Position numbers and translations under genes: made by a program. A DNA stretch of 64,000 nt, from positions 26,888 through 90,887 of the forward strand of contig CAYPIB010000001.1 in assembly GCA_964410675.1 (NCBI GenBank). The letters are read 5' to 3'. The notes below the pieces were generated by a model. The model worked only from the letters and a program-made list of their open reading frames with translations. It had not been told where the DNA came from and made no database searches. Shown here in pieces: positions 62,246 through 64,000 of the stretch. This DNA comes from RGIG3040 sp964410675 (GTDB lineage Bacteria; Bacillota; Clostridia; Lachnospirales; Lachnospiraceae). The first letter of the stretch is position 1. Each line of letters opens with the position of its first letter.

Positions 62246-63532
62246 TTATAAATTATCATATAAATCCTCTATTAAAGTGAGACTGCCGCGATAACCCGCA
62301 TAAGCCCGGTTAAAAATCAGTCTGTCTTTTATTGGAAAGGCTGCCGCAATACATTGAATCTCTTTTTTTAAGGCTGCCTCTTTTTCATTGCTGCTTCCAA
62401 TTATGAGCGTAATTTCCGGCTCTTCCTCCAACGCTTTATTTATTTCATATTGATCTGCGGTAAAAATAATTTTGGGCGGCTTTGCATACTCCAGCTCGGT
62501 TAACTGTTTGATAATCCGCTCTTTATCCTCCTGCCTGAAAATCGGCTCACAAATAATCGTCAGTAATGGGGTAAAGCTATAATCATTCGCCATATATCTT
62601 GTAATACCAACCGCACTTGAAGCATCCCCAACAACCGCAAATCGTTTCCAGCTAAGTGTTCCGATTGCCTGTGCAAGATAGCTGTACACATAGTCTTCCT
62701 CTTCTTGAATCACCTGATCGACCAGTGCATCATCTAAATGTAAAGCCTCTGCTACCTGTCTTATAAATATTTCCGTATCCGTTGCCCCGATCGGCAGCCC
62801 CGGATAGCGTATGTAAGGTACATCAAACTTTTCTTTAAATTTATCTGCCGGTCCCTGAAACAGCCATGGGTTGACAATAATATTCAGTGATGCCGCTGAC
62901 GAATTTCTAACAGTTTCGATGCCCTGATGCCCAGTGAAAAATGTATTAATCTTTAAACCAAGTTTTTTTAAAATCCGCGACAATTCTTCCAAATTTCCGC
63001 TCCAGAAAGGATCGTGATACGGTACAATTCCAAAGAGGTTGATAAGCTTTTTGTCCTTTTTTTCATTCTCTTCAATTACCTGCTCAATAAAAGTATTCCA
63101 TATTATTTCATATCCCAGGTTACTGTCCCCTGCAAAGCCCGGTGTTTCAACCGCATATACCGGATATCCTTGTTCTCTAAATTCAAAAGCAGTACTTTCA
63201 ATATCATCTCCGATAATTCCGGCTGTACAGCCTGTAAGGATAAAATACGCATCTGCATCAATAATATCGATGGCACCTTGGACCGTTGTCTTTAGCTTCT
63301 TAATTCCTCCAAACACAACCTCCCGTTCTAACATATTACTTGAAGGAATCGAGACACCGCTGACAAAGCAAGCATTTTTATTGCCGGACTGCCCTTGGTC
63401 TGCCGCCGATGCCTGCATACAGCATCCCGGTCCGGAATGAAATACCGGACATACCTTATGCAGCGCGCCAAGGACAGAATTAATTCCTGCCAATACACAT
63501 CCTCCTCTTGGATTTTCCAGCATTTCAGACAT
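62246..63532 (-). CDS. Nitrogenase component 1-like subunit (NifK/NifN type), second pair
   Basis: A 428-residue component 1 protein distinct from the one at 57584. The P-cluster-type Cys are Cys12 (NPRGGCVLAG), Cys37 (HSGPGCC) and Cys102 (LTGCTAGIIGDD), with family blocks PFWSGNLEELSRIL and VPYIRYPGLPIGATDTE. The ATG at 63532 has GGAGGTGAAGG upstream and overlaps the end of the upstream D-like gene by 8 bases. It may be the NifE/N-like scaffold partner or a second reductase. It is 43 bases before the NifH gene. Confidence 0.9.
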   Translation of the reverse strand: MSEMLENPRGGCVLAGINSVLGALHKVCPVFHSGPGCCMQASAADQGQSGNKNACFVSGVSIPSSNMLEREVVFGGIKKLKTTVQGAIDIIDADAYFILTGCTAGIIGDDIESTAFEFREQGYPVYAVETPGFAGDSNLGYEIIWNTFIEQVIEENEKKDKKLINLFGIVPYHDPFWSGNLEELSRILKKLGLKINTFFTGHQGIETVRNSSAASLNIIVNPWLFQGPADKFKEKFDVPYIRYPGLPIGATDTEIFIRQVAEALHLDDALVDQVIQEEEDYVYSYLAQAIGTLSWKRFAVVGDASSAVGITRYMANDYSFTPLLTIICEPIFRQEDKERIIKQLTELEYAKPPKIIFTADQYEINKALEEEPEITLIIGSSNEKEAALKKEIQCIAAAFPIKDRLIFNRAYAGYRGSLTLIEDLYDNL

Positions 63533-64000
63533 TGCCTTCACCTCCCGTAATATACTTAAATGCATCTTCCTCATACCAGCTGTCCTTATACGGAAGCTTA
63601 CAATGCTTTGCTAATTTCACATTAAATCCCGGATTTTCCAACTGATCTGCAATCTTATTGCCAAGATATAAAAGTCCGTCATAGCCCATTGTCGGTCTTT
63701 TCATATCTAGTACATGCGTTGTCGGAATTCCAAGCTTTGCTGCCCACTCCGGAACTCCGATAAATACATCCGGCTTTAACTTCTTCACCAGATTAACTTG
63801 TTCAAACGGCTGCATATTGGCTATATCAAGGACATAATTTTTGTGGATTCCATTCAGATATTCAATATCCGCCTGAGCATCCGCATCATACGTCGGGGTT
63901 TCAAGTCCGACAAGTTCCATCCCAAAATCATCAATGAGTGCTGCCGCTGCAAACGAACGTCCCGTACCGCCGCAAATAAAAACTCTTTTTCCCTTTAGCC
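63525..64000 (-). CDS. Nitrogenase component 1-like subunit (NifD/NifE type), 5' part off the window
   Basis: Only the last 158 or so codons are visible; the reading frame continues past base 64000. KKLKPDVFIGVPEWAAKLGI and RPTMGYDGLLYLGNKIA are the C-terminal domain of a D/E-like component 1 subunit. Met occupies the place of the cofactor ligand His442 in PTMGYDG, so this one too does not look like a true NifD; the pattern recalls NifE. It overlaps the K-like gene by 8 bases, so the two form a unit. Confidence 0.85.
   Translation of the reverse strand, partial: LKGKRVFICGGTGRSFAAAALIDDFGMELVGLETPTYDADAQADIEYLNGIHKNYVLDIANMQPFEQVNLVKKLKPDVFIGVPEWAAKLGIPTTHVLDMKRPTMGYDGLLYLGNKIADQLENPGFNVKLAKHCKLPYKDSWYEEDAFKYITGGEGNV

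Noticed and set aside
57120..64000. A nitrogen-fixation (nif) operon
   Set aside because: NifH looks canonical, but the complete D-like subunit lacks the Gln191, His195 and His442 equivalents and the visible part of the other lacks His442. No nifB, nifV or normal nifDK is visible. Genes beyond base 64000 could change this.
1..64000. tRNA genes, CRISPR arrays, complete insertion sequences
   Set aside because: I saw no cloverleaf, no regularly spaced repeats and no transposase-like frame, though a systematic search was not possible.

Overview
The window looks like a low-G+C anaerobic Firmicute of the class Clostridia, most like the Lachnospiraceae. The base composition is A+T rich, Shine-Dalgarno sites are strong (AGGAGG types), and the gene set fits: pyruvate phosphate dikinase, a split transketolase, a YesL-type protein, sugar ABC transporters, alanine/sodium symport, a rpsU of 58 residues, many CPBP proteases and DUF3784/WYL/GyrI proteins. 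Two runs of exactly ten Ns (56566-56575, 61069-61078) show that it is a draft scaffold.

Layout. 1-4084: a transglutaminase / DUF58 / MoxR operon on the minus strand. 4245-6337: WYL regulator, GyrI-like protein and an internally duplicated hypothetical. 6433-8869: esterase, CPBP protease, small membrane protein and XRE regulator. 9152-22455: a pentoside-use locus. It holds a xylulokinase, a fucose-isomerase-family isomerase, both transketolase halves (the N half fused to a DUF4867 domain), a cytoplasmic GH3 glycosidase, an AraC regulator, a sugar ABC importer and a DUF624 protein. 22916-26606: an EAL phosphodiesterase and an AGCS symporter. 26872-34792: an accessory mix with an ECF sigma/anti-sigma/GH16-like/DUF5131 operon, a TetR regulator with a damaged CPBP gene, a NimA-like protein, VOC, PadR, a polyferredoxin-type membrane protein and a CDF transporter. 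34959-45403: housekeeping genes (ppdK, dacA-type carboxypeptidase, cytidylate kinase-like, the livKHMGF importer, rpsU). 45625-48477: a hybrid histidine kinase. 48663-51289: a broken response-regulator fragment next to a G+C-richer MerR/ABC cassette.

The most interesting part is 51770-64000, entirely on the minus strand. From the right-hand edge leftward it reads: a nitrogenase-component-1-like gene (cut by the window), a second component-1-like gene, a near-canonical NifH, a cysteine synthase, a second D-like/K-like pair and a NifX/NifB-type protein, closed by a strong terminator. Directly after it come a sulfonate/nitrate-type ABC importer, a DUF4418 membrane protein and a FtsX/LolD-type ABC pair. 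The complete D-like subunit keeps cysteines that align with P-cluster and cofactor ligands of NifD. It lacks the residues aligning with Gln191, His195 and His442, so it is unlikely to be a dinitrogenase.

My inference is an ATP-driven nitrogenase-like reductase that acts on an imported, perhaps sulfur-containing, small molecule, with the released sulfide or thiol captured by the operon's own cysteine synthase. This resembles the known methylthio-alkane reductase systems in logic but differs in layout. It is a hypothesis drawn from gene content only.
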